DNA of 64,000 nt from Streptomyces sp. NL15-2K (GCF_030551255.1 NZ_CP130630.1:3763501-3827500); one strand, 5' to 3'. Counted from the first letter of the stretch, positions 16,147 to 25,886 are shown. The notes: a model not told the origin generated them from the letters alone. Made by a program: numbers and translations.

Positions 16147-17355
16147 TCAGGCCGCTGCCCGCAGGTCGCGCGAGTGGAGAAGGCGGCGGGCCTTGCGCAC
16201 CGCCCGCTGCACGAACGAGTCGAACGGGTCCTCGCGGTAGCCCGGGTAGGCGCGGGCCTCGCGTGCGTCGGCGAGGTAGACGGAGTCGGGTATGCCCGCC
16301 TCCGGGTCACGGAAGTGGGGGTAGCCCAGGTAGAGGCGGCGGCCCTTCTTCTCGATGAGGGCCGCGGCCTCCTTCTTGGCCCTGACGAACTTCACCACGT
16401 CCAGGAGGAGGTCGGGCCGCTCGGCGGCCACCAGGTGCAGCCGCAGGCGCTCGTGGACCCGGAGGCGGCGGGCGACGTCCTCGTTCCAGTACGCCCGCAT
16501 CAGCGGCTTCGCCAGTTCGAACTTGTGCCGCCGGATCTCCTCGCTGTCCGTGGCGTATTTGGGGCCGAACTGCGGGAGCAGCGTGACGAGGAACGGGCGG
16601 ACCATGAGCACGTCACGCTTGGGGCCCGCGGGGAGCATGTCCGCGATCAGGTTCATCAGGGCGCGCGCGGAGTCGAAGCGCAGGGTGTAGCTGCCGCTCT
16701 TGGTCACGTGCTTGCCGTCGTCGCGGCCCACCAGGTAGTAGCAGGTGTGATCGGCGATCACGGAGACGCCGTCGGCCCGCAGGTAGGCCTCCATCGTGAA
16801 CAGCGCGTCCTCGCCGGTGAACAGGGACTCGTCGAAGCGCATGCCGTGCCGGTCGAGGAGCTCGCGGCGAAAGAGTTTCTGGGCGCTCAGCGTGAACTTG
16901 ATGTTGGAGGAGAAGACGTCGGTGCGCCCCACGGTCTTGCCGAACATCGACTTCGGCGCGCTGCGGTTGACGCCCTCGACCTTGCCGAGGACGACGTCCG
17001 TGCCGTGCTCGTCGGCCATGGCGACCATGCGCTGAAGGGCCTCGGGGCCGAGCCTGTCGTCGGCGTCGAGGAAGAAGACGTAACGCCCCGCGGCCTTGCC
17101 GAGGCCGACATTGCGCGGGCCGCTGGGGCCGCCGGAGTTGTCCTGCCGGATCACCGTCACCGGCATGGCCGCGCGGGCCGCGAACTCCTCCAGGTACTCC
17201 CCCGTCCCGTCCGTCGATCCGTCGTCGACGGCGATGACCTCGATGCGCGTCGGGTCGATGGTCTGCGCCTCCACGGACGCCAGGCATTCGACCAGGTACG
17301 GCATCGCTTCGTATGCCCCGATGATCACAGTCACATCAGGCTGCGAAACGGTCAC
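16147..17355 (-). CDS. TarS-like GT2 glycosyltransferase (1)
   Basis: 402 aa. A GT-A fold glycosyltransferase: VTVIIGAYEAMPYLVECLAS at the start, VIAVDDGSTDGT, NSGGPSGPRNVGLGKAAGRY, and the metal site FFLDADD. GVNRSAPKSMFGKT, FTLSAQKLFRREL and GEDALFTMEAYL match the pattern of the wall-teichoic-acid sugar transferase TarS, so it may decorate a polyol-phosphate chain with a sugar. The C-terminal 100 residues are basic and lack TarS's tandem trimerisation domains. The GTG at 17355 has AAGGGG 6 nt upstream. Its neighbours are both TagF-like polymerases. Confidence 0.85.
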   Translation of the reverse strand: MTVSQPDVTVIIGAYEAMPYLVECLASVEAQTIDPTRIEVIAVDDGSTDGTGEYLEEFAARAAMPVTVIRQDNSGGPSGPRNVGLGKAAGRYVFFLDADDRLGPEALQRMVAMADEHGTDVVLGKVEGVNRSAPKSMFGKTVGRTDVFSSNIKFTLSAQKLFRRELLDRHGMRFDESLFTGEDALFTMEAYLRADGVSVIADHTCYYLVGRDDGKHVTKSGSYTLRFDSARALMNLIADMLPAGPKRDVLMVRPFLVTLLPQFGPKYATDSEEIRRHKFELAKPLMRAYWNEDVARRLRVHERLRLHLVAAERPDLLLDVVKFVRAKKEAAALIEKKGRRLYLGYPHFRDPEAGIPDSVYLADAREARAYPGYREDPFDSFVQRAVRKARRLLHSRDLRAAA

Positions 17356-17479
17356 TCTTGTCCCCTTGTCACGGAAATTTTCCCCCGTATCGCCTCATTG
17401 GCAACCTCCAAGACGGATGACCAGGGAAATCGGTTGCCCTCACCCCCTGATTTCGTGAGCTGGTTCATATACGCAAAAA

Positions 17480-17516
17480 GGCCCGGTCCTCGAGGATCAC
17501 CCTCAAGGACCGGGCC
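17480..17516 (-). terminator. Terminator of the second TagF-like gene
   Basis: An 11-bp stem (17480-17490 with 17506-17516) with a smaller inner stem, followed on the minus strand by CTTTTTGCG. It lies 16 nt beyond the stop at 17532. Confidence 0.85.
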
Positions 17517-17531
17517 CTGTGGCCAGAGCTG

Positions 17532-19652
17532 TCAGCCCGCGGACACGCCGTCCGCCTCGCCGTCCGCCGACGCCCGCTGTCCGGGCACCGCGTTCGCCAT
17601 TTCCGCCTCAGCCTCCGCCTCAGCCGTTTCGGCCGCGGCCCGTGACTCCTGGCCGACGTTGCGCGTCTCGGCCTTGATCGCCAGGTTCGCCACCGCCGTG
17701 TTGAACTGGTCGATCGACGTCGGCTCGTCCGGGCCCAGCAGGTAGCGCTTGAGCTCGCCACGGTCCTCGGCCAGCGGGTCGGCCGCGGGATCGCGTACGG
17801 CGTCAAGGAGGCCGCCCAACTCACCCGCGCTATTGGACAGGATGACCGCGGCCCGCACGGCGGTGTTCTGCCGCTTGAACTCCTCCACGCCGAGCTCGGC
17901 GGAGTCCGTGACGGCGTAGGGCTTGCCGCTCGCGATGAAGTCGGAGACCACGCTGGAGATGTCGGAGACCATCGCGTCGGAGACGTTGAAGCAGTCGTAC
18001 AGGCGCGGCTCGGCGCCTGTGATCACGCGGTGCTCGTAGGAGGGGAAGGAACGCCAGTAGGCGTCGTTCCACTCGGCGCGCAGGCGGGCGATCTCCTCGT
18101 GCTTCTTGACGTCGACCAGACCGTCGCGGGTGGCCTCGGCCTCGTCACCCTTCTCGGTGCCGCCACCAGACAGCTCGGCGAGCCGGGCCTCGATGCCGGC
18201 CAGCTCAGCCTTGGCGCGGTCCTGGGCCGCCGTATCCGCCGTGAACCGCGAGTCGGCGGCGCGCTCCGCGGCGGCCTTCTGCACCAGGGCGGTGATGCGC
18301 TGGTGGGCGGCCTTGGCCTGCGGGCTGCGGGTGCCGGTGAAGGGGTGCGGCTTGTACAGGACACGGACCGGCGGGTCGGCCTTGACCAGCTTCTTCACGA
18401 TGTTCTCGCCGGCCAGCAAGATCGAGGTGTTGCCCGGGTTGTCGTCCCAGCCCTCCCAAGTGGGGGCGTACAGCACCGTCGGCATACGGCCGTCCGGCAC
18501 CCCCTGCCAGGTCTGGATCGGCGCCAGTTGCGGTCGGCCGACCTCGACGATGTCCTCGTCACGGACGCCGACGTCGGCGATGGCGTAACGGTCGCGGCCC
18601 GCGCGGCCGGCGGTCCACACCTCGTCGTAGACCTTGCTGAACGGGTTGACGCTGGCCAGCTTGTCGCTGTCGCCGTGGCCGATGAAGACGTGCTTCATGG
18701 TGGGCACGCGCAGCATGTGGATGTTCTTGCCGACGTTCGCCGCGTACAGGGTCACGCGTACCGTGGACAGGTCCATGTTCATCAGGTGCACCCCTCCGGG
18801 CACGCAGACGACGGGGACCGTGGTGGGCGCCAGGTTCGCGAGGATGACCCGCTCGCGCAGGATGATCAGCGGCCTGGAGTCCAGCTGCTCCATGGTCTCC
18901 AGCCACATGTTGACCTGGTACGCGGAGTCCTTGGAGCCGGAGAAGTACAGCACCGTCTCGGGCTTGTACTCGCGCAGCCACTCGTCGACCGCGTCCAGCA
19001 CCTTCTGTGGGTTCGGCGGGGTCTTGCGACCGCGGACGTACGGCATGAGCTTGAGGACGTACCCGGTGCCCAGGCCGAGGGTGATGCCGATGCCGTAGAA
19101 GCCGAACGCGGCCGACTCCACGGCGGCGGAGACCAGGATGCCGGCCACGGCCGCGAGGTCGAGGTGGAGCATCTTCTCGGCGGAGCGGTTCAGCAGCCCC
19201 TTCGGCGGGGCGTCCGGGATGCGGATGCGCGAGGCCAGGTCGATGTTGCGGGTGGCGACCGGCATCCGGCGGCGGTTGCGGATCAGGGTGACCAGCGCGC
19301 CGTGCGGGGCCTGGAGGCCGTAGAAGGCGATGAAGCAGGCGATCGCGCCGTAGTAGATCAGGTTGTCCGCGAGGGACAGCCGGGCCAGCAGCAGGATCAG
19401 CAGCAGCTGCCGGATCAGGAAACGGATCGACAGGCCGGCCCGTACCTTGCTGAGGCGGTTGATCAGATAGCTGCCCTTGCGGTGCAGATAGTGGTCCGCC
19501 AGGTACGTCACGGCGGCCGCGGTGGCGAAGGCGGGAACGCTCGGGACGAGCGCGGCCAGCATGAGTGCCGGGTAGCCCAGCATCATGAGGGCCGCCGCGG
19601 CCAGCTCGGCCGCGCTGCCCACCCGGGCGACGCGAATAGCGGTGGATATCAC
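17532..19652 (-). CDS. TagF/TarL-like polyol-phosphate polymerase with N-terminal membrane domain (2)
   Basis: 706 aa from the GTG at 19652 (AGCAGG about 7 nt upstream; an upstream frame to 19775 is unlikely). Built like the gene at 14004-16079: several N-terminal membrane helices, then PVATRNIDLASRI (the same PVxTRNID motif occurs in the paralogue), and the transferase domain with LYFSGSKDSAYQVNMWLE, VLYAPTWEGWDDNPGNTS, VLYKPHPFTGT and MVSDISSVVSDFIASGKPY. A charged insert (about 490-540) and an Ala/Glu-rich tail are extra. Two such enzymes could act as primase and polymerase, or make two polymers. Confidence 0.85.
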   Translation of the reverse strand: MISTAIRVARVGSAAELAAAALMMLGYPALMLAALVPSVPAFATAAAVTYLADHYLHRKGSYLINRLSKVRAGLSIRFLIRQLLLILLLARLSLADNLIYYGAIACFIAFYGLQAPHGALVTLIRNRRRMPVATRNIDLASRIRIPDAPPKGLLNRSAEKMLHLDLAAVAGILVSAAVESAAFGFYGIGITLGLGTGYVLKLMPYVRGRKTPPNPQKVLDAVDEWLREYKPETVLYFSGSKDSAYQVNMWLETMEQLDSRPLIILRERVILANLAPTTVPVVCVPGGVHLMNMDLSTVRVTLYAANVGKNIHMLRVPTMKHVFIGHGDSDKLASVNPFSKVYDEVWTAGRAGRDRYAIADVGVRDEDIVEVGRPQLAPIQTWQGVPDGRMPTVLYAPTWEGWDDNPGNTSILLAGENIVKKLVKADPPVRVLYKPHPFTGTRSPQAKAAHQRITALVQKAAAERAADSRFTADTAAQDRAKAELAGIEARLAELSGGGTEKGDEAEATRDGLVDVKKHEEIARLRAEWNDAYWRSFPSYEHRVITGAEPRLYDCFNVSDAMVSDISSVVSDFIASGKPYAVTDSAELGVEEFKRQNTAVRAAVILSNSAGELGGLLDAVRDPAADPLAEDRGELKRYLLGPDEPTSIDQFNTAVANLAIKAETRNVGQESRAAAETAEAEAEAEMANAVPGQRASADGEADGVSAG

Positions 19653-19810
19653 GGAGAACCTGCTCTGGGAGGGGTGCCGGTTGTAAAAGCCGAGAACGTC
19701 CGGAAAGCGAATGGTGAAGGCTCCGGGAGAGTACGGATTCAGGCCCCTGCGAACACTCCCTGAACAGGAAGCCACAGAGGCCTGAATGGCAGACGACTAT
19801 TTGCTGGTGA

Positions 19811-21310
19811 TTATGCCACGCCGTCCTGGCGGTCCAGGACGGCGGCCAGCGCCTGCTCGAAGCCGGAGGCCTTCCCGGCGGCCGCCGTCGGGTCCTGCTG
19901 GCGGACGTCGATGACGTGCCCGGTCAGCTCGGACAGCAGCACGTCGAGCGAGGTGCGGGCCACGGCCTCGGAGGAGAGCAGGCTGCCCGCGGGCTCCTGA
20001 CCGAAGGCCTTGGTGCGCATCGGGGTGGCGGTGCGCTCGGGGTTGATGCAGTTGACGCGGATGTCGTCGCCCGCCCACTCGTCGGACAGGGCCTGGGTGA
20101 GGTTCACCATGGCGGCCTTGGTCGAGGAGTAGAGGCTGTACTCGGCGCGGCCGCGGGTGTAGCTGCTGGAGGTGTACAGCAGCAGCTGTCCCTTGGTCTC
20201 GGCCAGGTACTTGTAGGAGGAGCGCGCGATCTGCACCGGGGCCAGGTAGTTGACCTTCAGCGCTTCCTCGATGGTGGCGTTGTCGGTCTCGGCCAGCTTG
20301 CCGATGCGCAGCACTCCGGCGGTGTTGACGACGTAGTCGATGCGCCCGGTCTCGGCGTACGCCTTGGACAGCGCGTCGTCGACCTCCTCCGGGTTCTCGA
20401 CGTGCGTGCCGGTGGTGGAGCGGCCCAGCGCGTACACCTTGGAGCCGTAGGACTCGGCGAGTTCGGCGATGTCCTTGCCGATGCCGTAACTGCCGCCGAA
20501 GACGACGACCGTCTTGCCGGTCAGCAGCTCGCGGTAGGCCTCCTCGGAGACCTGCTCGGGCGCGGCGGTCGAGGCCAGCTGGAACAGCTTGTCGGCGATG
20601 AAGACGTCGACGGGCTGGGTGACCTTCATGTTGTACTCGTCGCCCGCGACGACGTGGATCGGCACGTCCGGAAGGTACTTGAGTACGACGGAGCAGTCGT
20701 CCGTGGCCTGGAAGTTGGGGTCGCCCGCGGCGACCTCGTAGGCGCGACGGATGGTGGACAGCTTGAAGGCCTGCGGGGTCTGGCCGCGGCGCAGGCGGGA
20801 GCGGTCCGGGATCTCGGTGATGAACTCGCCGTCCTCGCCGTGCGTGCGCGTGACGATGATGGTGTCCGCGGACGGGATGGCGACGTCGACGGCCTGGTAG
20901 CGCTCCAGCGCGGCGACGCAGTCGTCGATGACGCGCTGCGCCAGCAGGGGGCGTACGGCGTCGTGGAACAGGACGTTCGCGTCCTCGCCGTCGGCCAGCC
21001 CCTCGCCCAGGGCGGCGATGGCGCGCTCGGTCGTCTCGTTCCGGGTGGAGCCACCCTCGATGATCTTCTTGACCTTCTGGAACCCGGCCTTGGCGACGAT
21101 CTTCTCGATGTCGGGCACGTAGCCCGGCGCCATCAGCACGATGATGTCGTCGATCGAGTCGGCCTTCTCGAAGGTGGTCAGGGTGTGCTCGATGACTGCC
21201 TTGCCGGCGATCTTCAGCAGCTGCTTGGGGATCGACAGACCCACCCGCTGACCGGTGCCACCGGCCAGGATCACTGCGGTGGTTCGGGGCTTGGCTATGC
21301 GCTGTGACAC
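19811..21310 (-). CDS. Bifunctional cytidylyltransferase / short-chain reductase (TarI-TarJ-like, Bcs1-type)
   Basis: 499 aa. Residues 1-235 form an IspD/TarI-type cytidylyltransferase (AVILAGGTGQRVGLSIPKQL, NVLFHDAVRPLL, IPSADTIIVTRT, RRGQTPQAFKL); residues about 245-499 are a short-chain dehydrogenase with GGSYGIGKDIAE and the catalytic Y-x3-K in YSLYSSTKAAM. The same fusion occurs in Haemophilus Bcs1/Acs1, which reduces ribulose-5-phosphate and activates the ribitol-5-phosphate to CDP-ribitol. The likely product is thus a CDP-polyol, the substrate of the TagF/TarL-like neighbours. GTG at 21310 has AAGGTAGG upstream. The preceding gap to the PhoD gene is its promoter region. Confidence 0.87.
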   Translation of the reverse strand: MSQRIAKPRTTAVILAGGTGQRVGLSIPKQLLKIAGKAVIEHTLTTFEKADSIDDIIVLMAPGYVPDIEKIVAKAGFQKVKKIIEGGSTRNETTERAIAALGEGLADGEDANVLFHDAVRPLLAQRVIDDCVAALERYQAVDVAIPSADTIIVTRTHGEDGEFITEIPDRSRLRRGQTPQAFKLSTIRRAYEVAAGDPNFQATDDCSVVLKYLPDVPIHVVAGDEYNMKVTQPVDVFIADKLFQLASTAAPEQVSEEAYRELLTGKTVVVFGGSYGIGKDIAELAESYGSKVYALGRSTTGTHVENPEEVDDALSKAYAETGRIDYVVNTAGVLRIGKLAETDNATIEEALKVNYLAPVQIARSSYKYLAETKGQLLLYTSSSYTRGRAEYSLYSSTKAAMVNLTQALSDEWAGDDIRVNCINPERTATPMRTKAFGQEPAGSLLSSEAVARTSLDVLLSELTGHVIDVRQQDPTAAAGKASGFEQALAAVLDRQDGVA

Positions 21311-21711
21311 AGGTGACCTACCTTGGGGCGACAGGGAACTTGGAAATGGTCCCACTTCGGGTAACCGCAGTGCAAGGTGAGCGACCGCCACCGCATATGT
21401 GCGCGCAACCTGTCATTCACCTTGGACTGCCGGTGATTGGCGAACCGTTCCGTCGGCGCCTGTCGCCGACCCGTGGAAATGCTGTGAGTAAGTCCACAGC
21501 TCAGTGCCGTCGCAGTGCCGCGGCGCCGGCCACGAGCGCTCTGTGAGGCAGGTCGATCTTCACGTCGCCGAAACCAGGAGTGCACGTATTCTTCATATGC
21601 GTCACAGCACCCTATCGGACGCGCTGTGAATACAGCTCGCCGGGAGGCCATTGCCGCGGATCCCACGGAATTCCATTCGCCATGTCCGGAACCTGCTGCG
21701 GAACATGACAA
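21311..21711 (-). other. Long intergenic region upstream of the cytidylyltransferase gene
   Basis: About 400 nt without a convincing gene; noticeably richer in A and T than the neighbouring genes, which fits a regulatory region. It includes a hairpin (21481-21486 with 21495-21500, GCTGTG/CACAGC) and a pair of GTGAAT/ATTCAC-like words. No -35/-10 pair could be assigned with confidence. Confidence 0.5.
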
Positions 21712-21743
21712 AAGGCCTGGGACACCGATGGGTCCCAGGCCTT
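21712..21743 (-). terminator. Terminator of the phoD-like gene
   Basis: A perfect 12-bp stem (21712-21723 with 21732-21743), followed on the minus strand by TTTGTCATG, 16 nt after the phosphatase stop. Confidence 0.85.
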
Positions 21744-21759
21744 CGCGGCTGCTACGGCG

Positions 21760-23310
21760 TCACACGACCCGCACGCCCGGCCGTCCCGCCTCGACCCGCA
21801 GCTTGGCCAGCGTGCTCGGCGTGGACTTCGGCTGTCGCACCGTGTCCACGATCCGCACCCGCGCGTCGATGCCGTCCCGGCGGATGTCGAGGAGGTGGTA
21901 GCCGCGGTGGGCGTCGAGCAGCTTCCAGTGCGGGTTGTCCCCCATCCGCGGGTCCCATTCCTTGCGGAAGGCCGCCTGGTCCTGGTCGCCGTTGGCGGAG
22001 ATGGAGGTGCCGACGAACTCGGCGCCGACGACGGCGGACTTCGGATCGGCGAAGTCCTCCTTGAGGTCGCTGATCATCGTCAGGTGCCGGTCGCCGGTGA
22101 GCACGACCGGGTTGCTGACGCGCTTGAACTCCTTCAGGAACTGGTTGCGTTCGACCTGGTAGCCGTCCCAGGCGTCGTAGAACCAGAGCTTGCCGGCGCC
22201 GACCTGGAGGTCGGTCTCGGCCATCATGATCTGCGAGGCGATCAGGTTCCAGCGGGCGGGCGACTCGCGCAGCCCCTTCAGCAGCCACTGCTTCTGGTCG
22301 GCGCCGAGCATCGTCAGCTTCGGGTCCTGGGCGCCGGCCTGGCTGGTCGCCTGGTCGCTGCGGAACTGCCGGGTGTCCAGCACGTTCAGCCGGGCCAGGC
22401 GGCCGAACTCCAGGCGGCGGTACATCCGGATGTGCGGGCCGTTCGGTACGGCCGTCGCGCGCACCGGCATGTGCTCGTAGTACGCCTGGTAGGCCGCGGT
22501 CAGCCGGGCCACGAACGCGTCGTGCGTCTGCTTGTCCGGGTCCTGCGGGATCTCGCCGGCGAAGTCGTTGTCCACCTCGTGGTCGTCGAAGGTGACCACG
22601 AAGGGCGCGTTCGCGTGCATGGTGGCGAGGTCGGGGTCGGTGCGGTACTGCGCGTACCGGTTGCGGTACTGGGTCAGCGAGAACGGCTCCCCGGTGCCCT
22701 CGTGCCGCCGTACGCCCGTCGCCGACGGCGTCGACTCGTAGATGTAGTCACCGACGAACAGCACGATGTCCGGGTCCTGGTCCAGCATGTCGGCGTACGG
22801 CGTGAAGTAGCCGTGCTGCCAGTTCTGGCAGGAGGCGAGCGCCACCTTCAGGTTGCCGCCGGAGCTGTACCAGGAGGGCGCGGTGCGGGTGCGGCCGGTA
22901 CGGGAGATCTGGCCGCCGGTGCGGAAGCGGTACCAGTACGTACGGCCCGGGCGCAGGCCTCGTACATCCACGTGAACGCTGTGCCCGTATTCGGGCCGGG
23001 CCTGGGCGGTGCCCCGGCGGACGACCGTTCTGAACCTGGCGTCCTCGGCGAGCTCCCACTGCACCGCGACCGCGCGGTTGGGCATGCCGCCGCCGTTCAG
23101 CGGGTCCGGCGCGAGCCGCGTCCACAGCACGATGCCGTCCGGCAGCGGGTCACCGGACGCGACACCGAGCTTGAACACGCCGTCGGGCAGCGGGGGTTCG
23201 GCTGCTCGGGCGGTGTTCGGCAGCCACAGCTGGGCGGAGGCCGTGGCGCCGAGCACGGCGGCCCCGGCGGTCAGAAAACGGCGTCGGTCGGGCGATACTG
23301 CTCCCGTCAT
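21760..23310 (-). CDS. phoD: Secreted PhoD-like alkaline phosphatase/phosphodiesterase (Tat substrate)
   Basis: 516 aa. The N terminus PDRRRFLTAGAAVLGATASA is a twin-arginine signal peptide, cut near ARAAEP. The PhoD N-terminal domain (GVASGDPLPDGIVLWTRL) and metallophosphatase motifs follow: FVGDYIYEST, VTFDDHEVDNDF and LTGDRHLTM. PhoD enzymes use Fe and Ca to hydrolyse phosphodiesters, and in Bacillus the enzyme is linked to wall teichoic acid breakdown during phosphate starvation. Its place beside teichoic-acid-type genes fits turnover or phosphate salvage from the polymer. TTCACC-like words upstream were not convincing Pho boxes. Confidence 0.9.
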   Translation of the reverse strand: MTGAVSPDRRRFLTAGAAVLGATASAQLWLPNTARAAEPPLPDGVFKLGVASGDPLPDGIVLWTRLAPDPLNGGGMPNRAVAVQWELAEDARFRTVVRRGTAQARPEYGHSVHVDVRGLRPGRTYWYRFRTGGQISRTGRTRTAPSWYSSGGNLKVALASCQNWQHGYFTPYADMLDQDPDIVLFVGDYIYESTPSATGVRRHEGTGEPFSLTQYRNRYAQYRTDPDLATMHANAPFVVTFDDHEVDNDFAGEIPQDPDKQTHDAFVARLTAAYQAYYEHMPVRATAVPNGPHIRMYRRLEFGRLARLNVLDTRQFRSDQATSQAGAQDPKLTMLGADQKQWLLKGLRESPARWNLIASQIMMAETDLQVGAGKLWFYDAWDGYQVERNQFLKEFKRVSNPVVLTGDRHLTMISDLKEDFADPKSAVVGAEFVGTSISANGDQDQAAFRKEWDPRMGDNPHWKLLDAHRGYHLLDIRRDGIDARVRIVDTVRQPKSTPSTLAKLRVEAGRPGVRVV

Positions 23311-23423
23311 CGGGTGAACTCCCTTGCATCGCTGGCCTCTTGGACACTGCGAAGTTCACCCGCCGGGCGGTCCGTCCGCTGAACACGCGTATGCGTGCGC
23401 ATGACAGCTAGGGAGACAACAGA

Positions 23424-23479
23424 AGACCCGTTGCGACACGGGAACCACGCGGTGAACGTGAGCTTGTCGCAACGGGTCT
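23424..23479 (-). terminator. Terminator downstream of obg
   Basis: A perfect 14-bp inverted repeat (23424-23437 with 23466-23479) with a 28-nt loop, between obg and the phoD-like gene. The 296-nt gap also holds the obg tandem repeat and the phoD upstream region. Confidence 0.6.
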
Positions 23480-23559
23480 AACGGGGTGTCAGTTGACAGA
23501 GATGCGGGCGCTGTTCAGGACGACTTCAGGACGACGGATACGCCAGAAAAAGCCGGAGC

Positions 23560-23613
23560 AGCCGGAACGGTCAGAACAGCCGGAACGGTCAGAACAGCCA
23601 GAACGGTCAGAAC
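23560..23613 (-). repeat. Three 18-nt tandem repeats across the obg stop codon
   Basis: Three units of AGCCGGAACGGTCAGAAC (one substitution in the third). The rightmost unit contains the final codons and TGA of obg (GTTCTGACC on the coding strand), so the gene's end has been copied twice downstream. Confidence 0.85.
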
Positions 23614-25043
23614 GGCTCGAAGTCGTCGAACTCCTGCGTCGCCTCGTCCCGCTCCGCCTGCCGGTCCCGGCGGCGCTGGGCCGCGGGGCGCGGGGCCTCG
23701 AAGCGGTGGTCCTCGCCGCGACGGCCCAGCATCTCGGCGCCGGACATCATCGACGGCTCCCAGTCGAAGACGACCGCGTTGTCCTCGGGCCCGATGGCGA
23801 CACCGTCGCCCGACCGGGCGCCCGCCTTCATCAACTCCTCTTCCACACCGAGGCGGTTGAGACGGTCGGCCAGGTATCCCACGGCCTCGTCGTTGTTGAA
23901 GTCGGTCTGCCGCACCCAGCGTTCGGGCTTCTCGCCCCGGACCCGGAACAGCCCCTCGTCCTCGCGCGTGACGGTGAAGCCCGCGTCGTCCACGGCCTTG
24001 GGCCGGATGACGATCCGCGTGGCCTCCTCCTTCGGCTTGGCGGCCCGCGCCTTGGCGACCAGGTCGGCGAGCGCGAAGGACAGCTCCTTGAGACCCATGT
24101 GCGCGACGGCGGACACCTCGAAGACCCGGTACCCGCGAGCCTCCAGGTCCGGCCGGACCAGCTCCGCCAGTTCCTTGCCGTCCGGTACGTCGATCTTGTT
24201 CAGGACGACGATGCGGGGACGGTTGTCCAGGCCGCCGTACTCGCGCAGCTCCGCCTCGATGACGTCGAGGTCGGAGACGGGGTCGCGGTCGGACTCCAGG
24301 GTGGCGGTGTCCAGCACGTGCACGAGTACGCTGCACCGCTCCACGTGCCGCAGGAACTCCAGGCCGAGGCCCTTGCCCTGGCTGGCGCCCGGGATGAGTC
24401 CCGGCACGTCGGCGATGGTGTAGACGGTGGATCCGGCGGTGACGACACCCAGGTTCGGGACGAGGGTGGTGAAGGGGTAGTCCGCGATCTTCGGCTTGGC
24501 GGCGCTCAGCACCGAGATCAGCGAGGACTTACCGGCGCTCGGGTAGCCGACCAGCGCCACGTCGGCGACGGTCTTCAGCTCCAGGACGATGTCCTGGAGG
24601 TCCCCCGGCTCGCCGAGCAGCGCGAACCCGGGCGCCTTGCGGCGCGCGGAGGCCAGCGCCGCGTTGCCGAGCCCGCCCCGGCCGCCCTGCGCGGCGACGT
24701 ACGACGTGCCGTGCCCGACCAGGTCGGCGAGCACGTTGCCCGCCCTGTCCAGCACCACCGTGCCGTCCGGCACCGGCAGGATCAGGTCCTGCCCGTCCTT
24801 GCCGGAGCGGTTGCCGCCCTCGCCGGGCTTGCCGTTGGTGGCCTTGCGGTGCGGGGAGTGGTGGTAGTCGAGCAGCGTGGTGACGGACTGGTCGACCGTG
24901 AGAATCACATCGCCGCCACGCCCGCCGTTGCCGCCGTCCGGGCCGCCGAGCGGCTTGAACTTCTCACGGTGGACGGAGGCACAGCCGTGACCTCCGTTAC
25001 CCGCGGCGACGTGCAGCTCGACGCGGTCCACGAAGGTGGTCAT
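23607..25043 (-). CDS. obg: Obg-family GTPase
   Basis: 478 aa. Residues 1-158 are the glycine-rich Obg fold ([33 protein letters not shown]), then the GTPase domain with G1 [10 protein letters not shown]3 [16 protein letters not shown] and G4 NKID, then the OCT domain (about 345-425) and a charged tail. Obg proteins help 50S subunit maturation; in Streptomyces Obg is linked to the onset of aerial growth and to GTP levels. GGAGG lies 9-10 nt upstream of the ATG. It follows rplU-rpmA, as in most bacteria. Confidence 0.96.
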   Translation of the reverse strand: MTTFVDRVELHVAAGNGGHGCASVHREKFKPLGGPDGGNGGRGGDVILTVDQSVTTLLDYHHSPHRKATNGKPGEGGNRSGKDGQDLILPVPDGTVVLDRAGNVLADLVGHGTSYVAAQGGRGGLGNAALASARRKAPGFALLGEPGDLQDIVLELKTVADVALVGYPSAGKSSLISVLSAAKPKIADYPFTTLVPNLGVVTAGSTVYTIADVPGLIPGASQGKGLGLEFLRHVERCSVLVHVLDTATLESDRDPVSDLDVIEAELREYGGLDNRPRIVVLNKIDVPDGKELAELVRPDLEARGYRVFEVSAVAHMGLKELSFALADLVAKARAAKPKEEATRIVIRPKAVDDAGFTVTREDEGLFRVRGEKPERWVRQTDFNNDEAVGYLADRLNRLGVEEELMKAGARSGDGVAIGPEDNAVVFDWEPSMMSGAEMLGRRGEDHRFEAPRPAAQRRRDRQAERDEATQEFDDFEPF

Positions 25044-25096
25044 GGGATGTGCCTCCAGTTACGTACGGGAATGTCTGTTGATCAACCTGATCAACA

Positions 25097-25145
25097 CGCG
25101 AAAGGCGGACCCGCTTCCCGTGAGGGAAGTGAGGTCCGCCTCGCG
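25097..25145 (-). terminator. Hairpin between rpmA and obg
   Basis: A 9-bp stem (25103-25111 with 25133-25141) with an inner CTTCCC-GTGA-GGGAAG hairpin and outer CGCG pairing. It may lower read-through from the ribosomal genes into obg. Confidence 0.6.
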
Positions 25146-25156
25146 AAAGCTTCCGA

Positions 25157-25411
25157 TCAGGCGACCGGAACGATGTTCACGACCTTGCGGCCACGGCTGG
25201 TGCCGAACTCCACCGCACCGGCCTGCAGCGCGAACAGCGTGTCGTCGCCGCCACGGCCGACGCCCGCGCCCGGGTGGAAGTGGGTGCCGCGCTGGCGGAC
25301 CAGGATCTCGCCCGCGTTGACGACCTGACCGCCGAAGCGCTTCACGCCGAGGCGCTGAGCGTTGGAGTCACGACCGTTACGGGTGGACGATGCGCCCTTC
25401 TTGTGTGCCAT
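25157..25411 (-). CDS. rpmA: 50S ribosomal protein L27
   Basis: 84 aa, standard length. The sequence [20 protein letters not shown] and [20 protein letters not shown] are diagnostic of L27, whose N-terminal tail reaches the peptidyl-transferase centre. It lies 14 nt downstream of rplU. Confidence 0.98.
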   Translation of the reverse strand: MAHKKGASSTRNGRDSNAQRLGVKRFGGQVVNAGEILVRQRGTHFHPGAGVGRGGDDTLFALQAGAVEFGTSRGRKVVNIVPVA

Positions 25412-25425
25412 CTCTCCTCAGTCCC

Positions 25426-25746
25426 TTACTTCGCAGCCGCGGGGATCTCAGTGACCTTGATCGCCGTGTACTGCTGGCGGTGGCCCTGACGACGGCGGTA
25501 GCCGGTCTTGTTCTTGTAGCGCAGAATGTCGATCTTCTGGCCCTTGTGGTGGTCCACGACCTCGGCCTGGACCTTGATGCCGGCCAGCACCCACGGGTCG
25601 CTGGTCACAGCGTCGCCGTCGACAACGAGCAGGGTCGAGAGCTCGACCGTGTCGCCAACCTGGGCGGTGGAAATCTTGTCAACCTCAACGATGTCGCCGA
25701 CAGCAACCTTGTGCTGGCGACCACCGCTGCGCACGATGGCGTACAC
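25426..25746 (-). CDS. rplU: 50S ribosomal protein L21
   Basis: 106 aa from the GTG at 25746 ([20 protein letters not shown]). [19 protein letters not shown] is the characteristic C-terminal rRNA-binding stretch. The open frame continues upstream but conservation begins at this GTG. A candidate promoter lies about 140 nt upstream. Confidence 0.97.
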   Translation of the reverse strand: MYAIVRSGGRQHKVAVGDIVEVDKISTAQVGDTVELSTLLVVDGDAVTSDPWVLAGIKVQAEVVDHHKGQKIDILRYKNKTGYRRRQGHRQQYTAIKVTEIPAAAK

Positions 25747-25886
25747 GCGGATCTCACTCTCTCGCTCGGGAACGGCACCCCCGCAGTCCAGCCGCACGAC
25801 GCACCGGCGGCCTCTCCAGAACACCCAGTGCCCTGGAGGAAGAGGTTTACGGGGATGTGGCACGTCTATGGACACGCCGACGGTCA

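Noticed and set aside
23311..23400. Pho box upstream of the phoD-like gene
   Set aside because: GTTCACC and GTTCAGC words are present, but no pair of 11-nt direct repeats with correct spacing was found.
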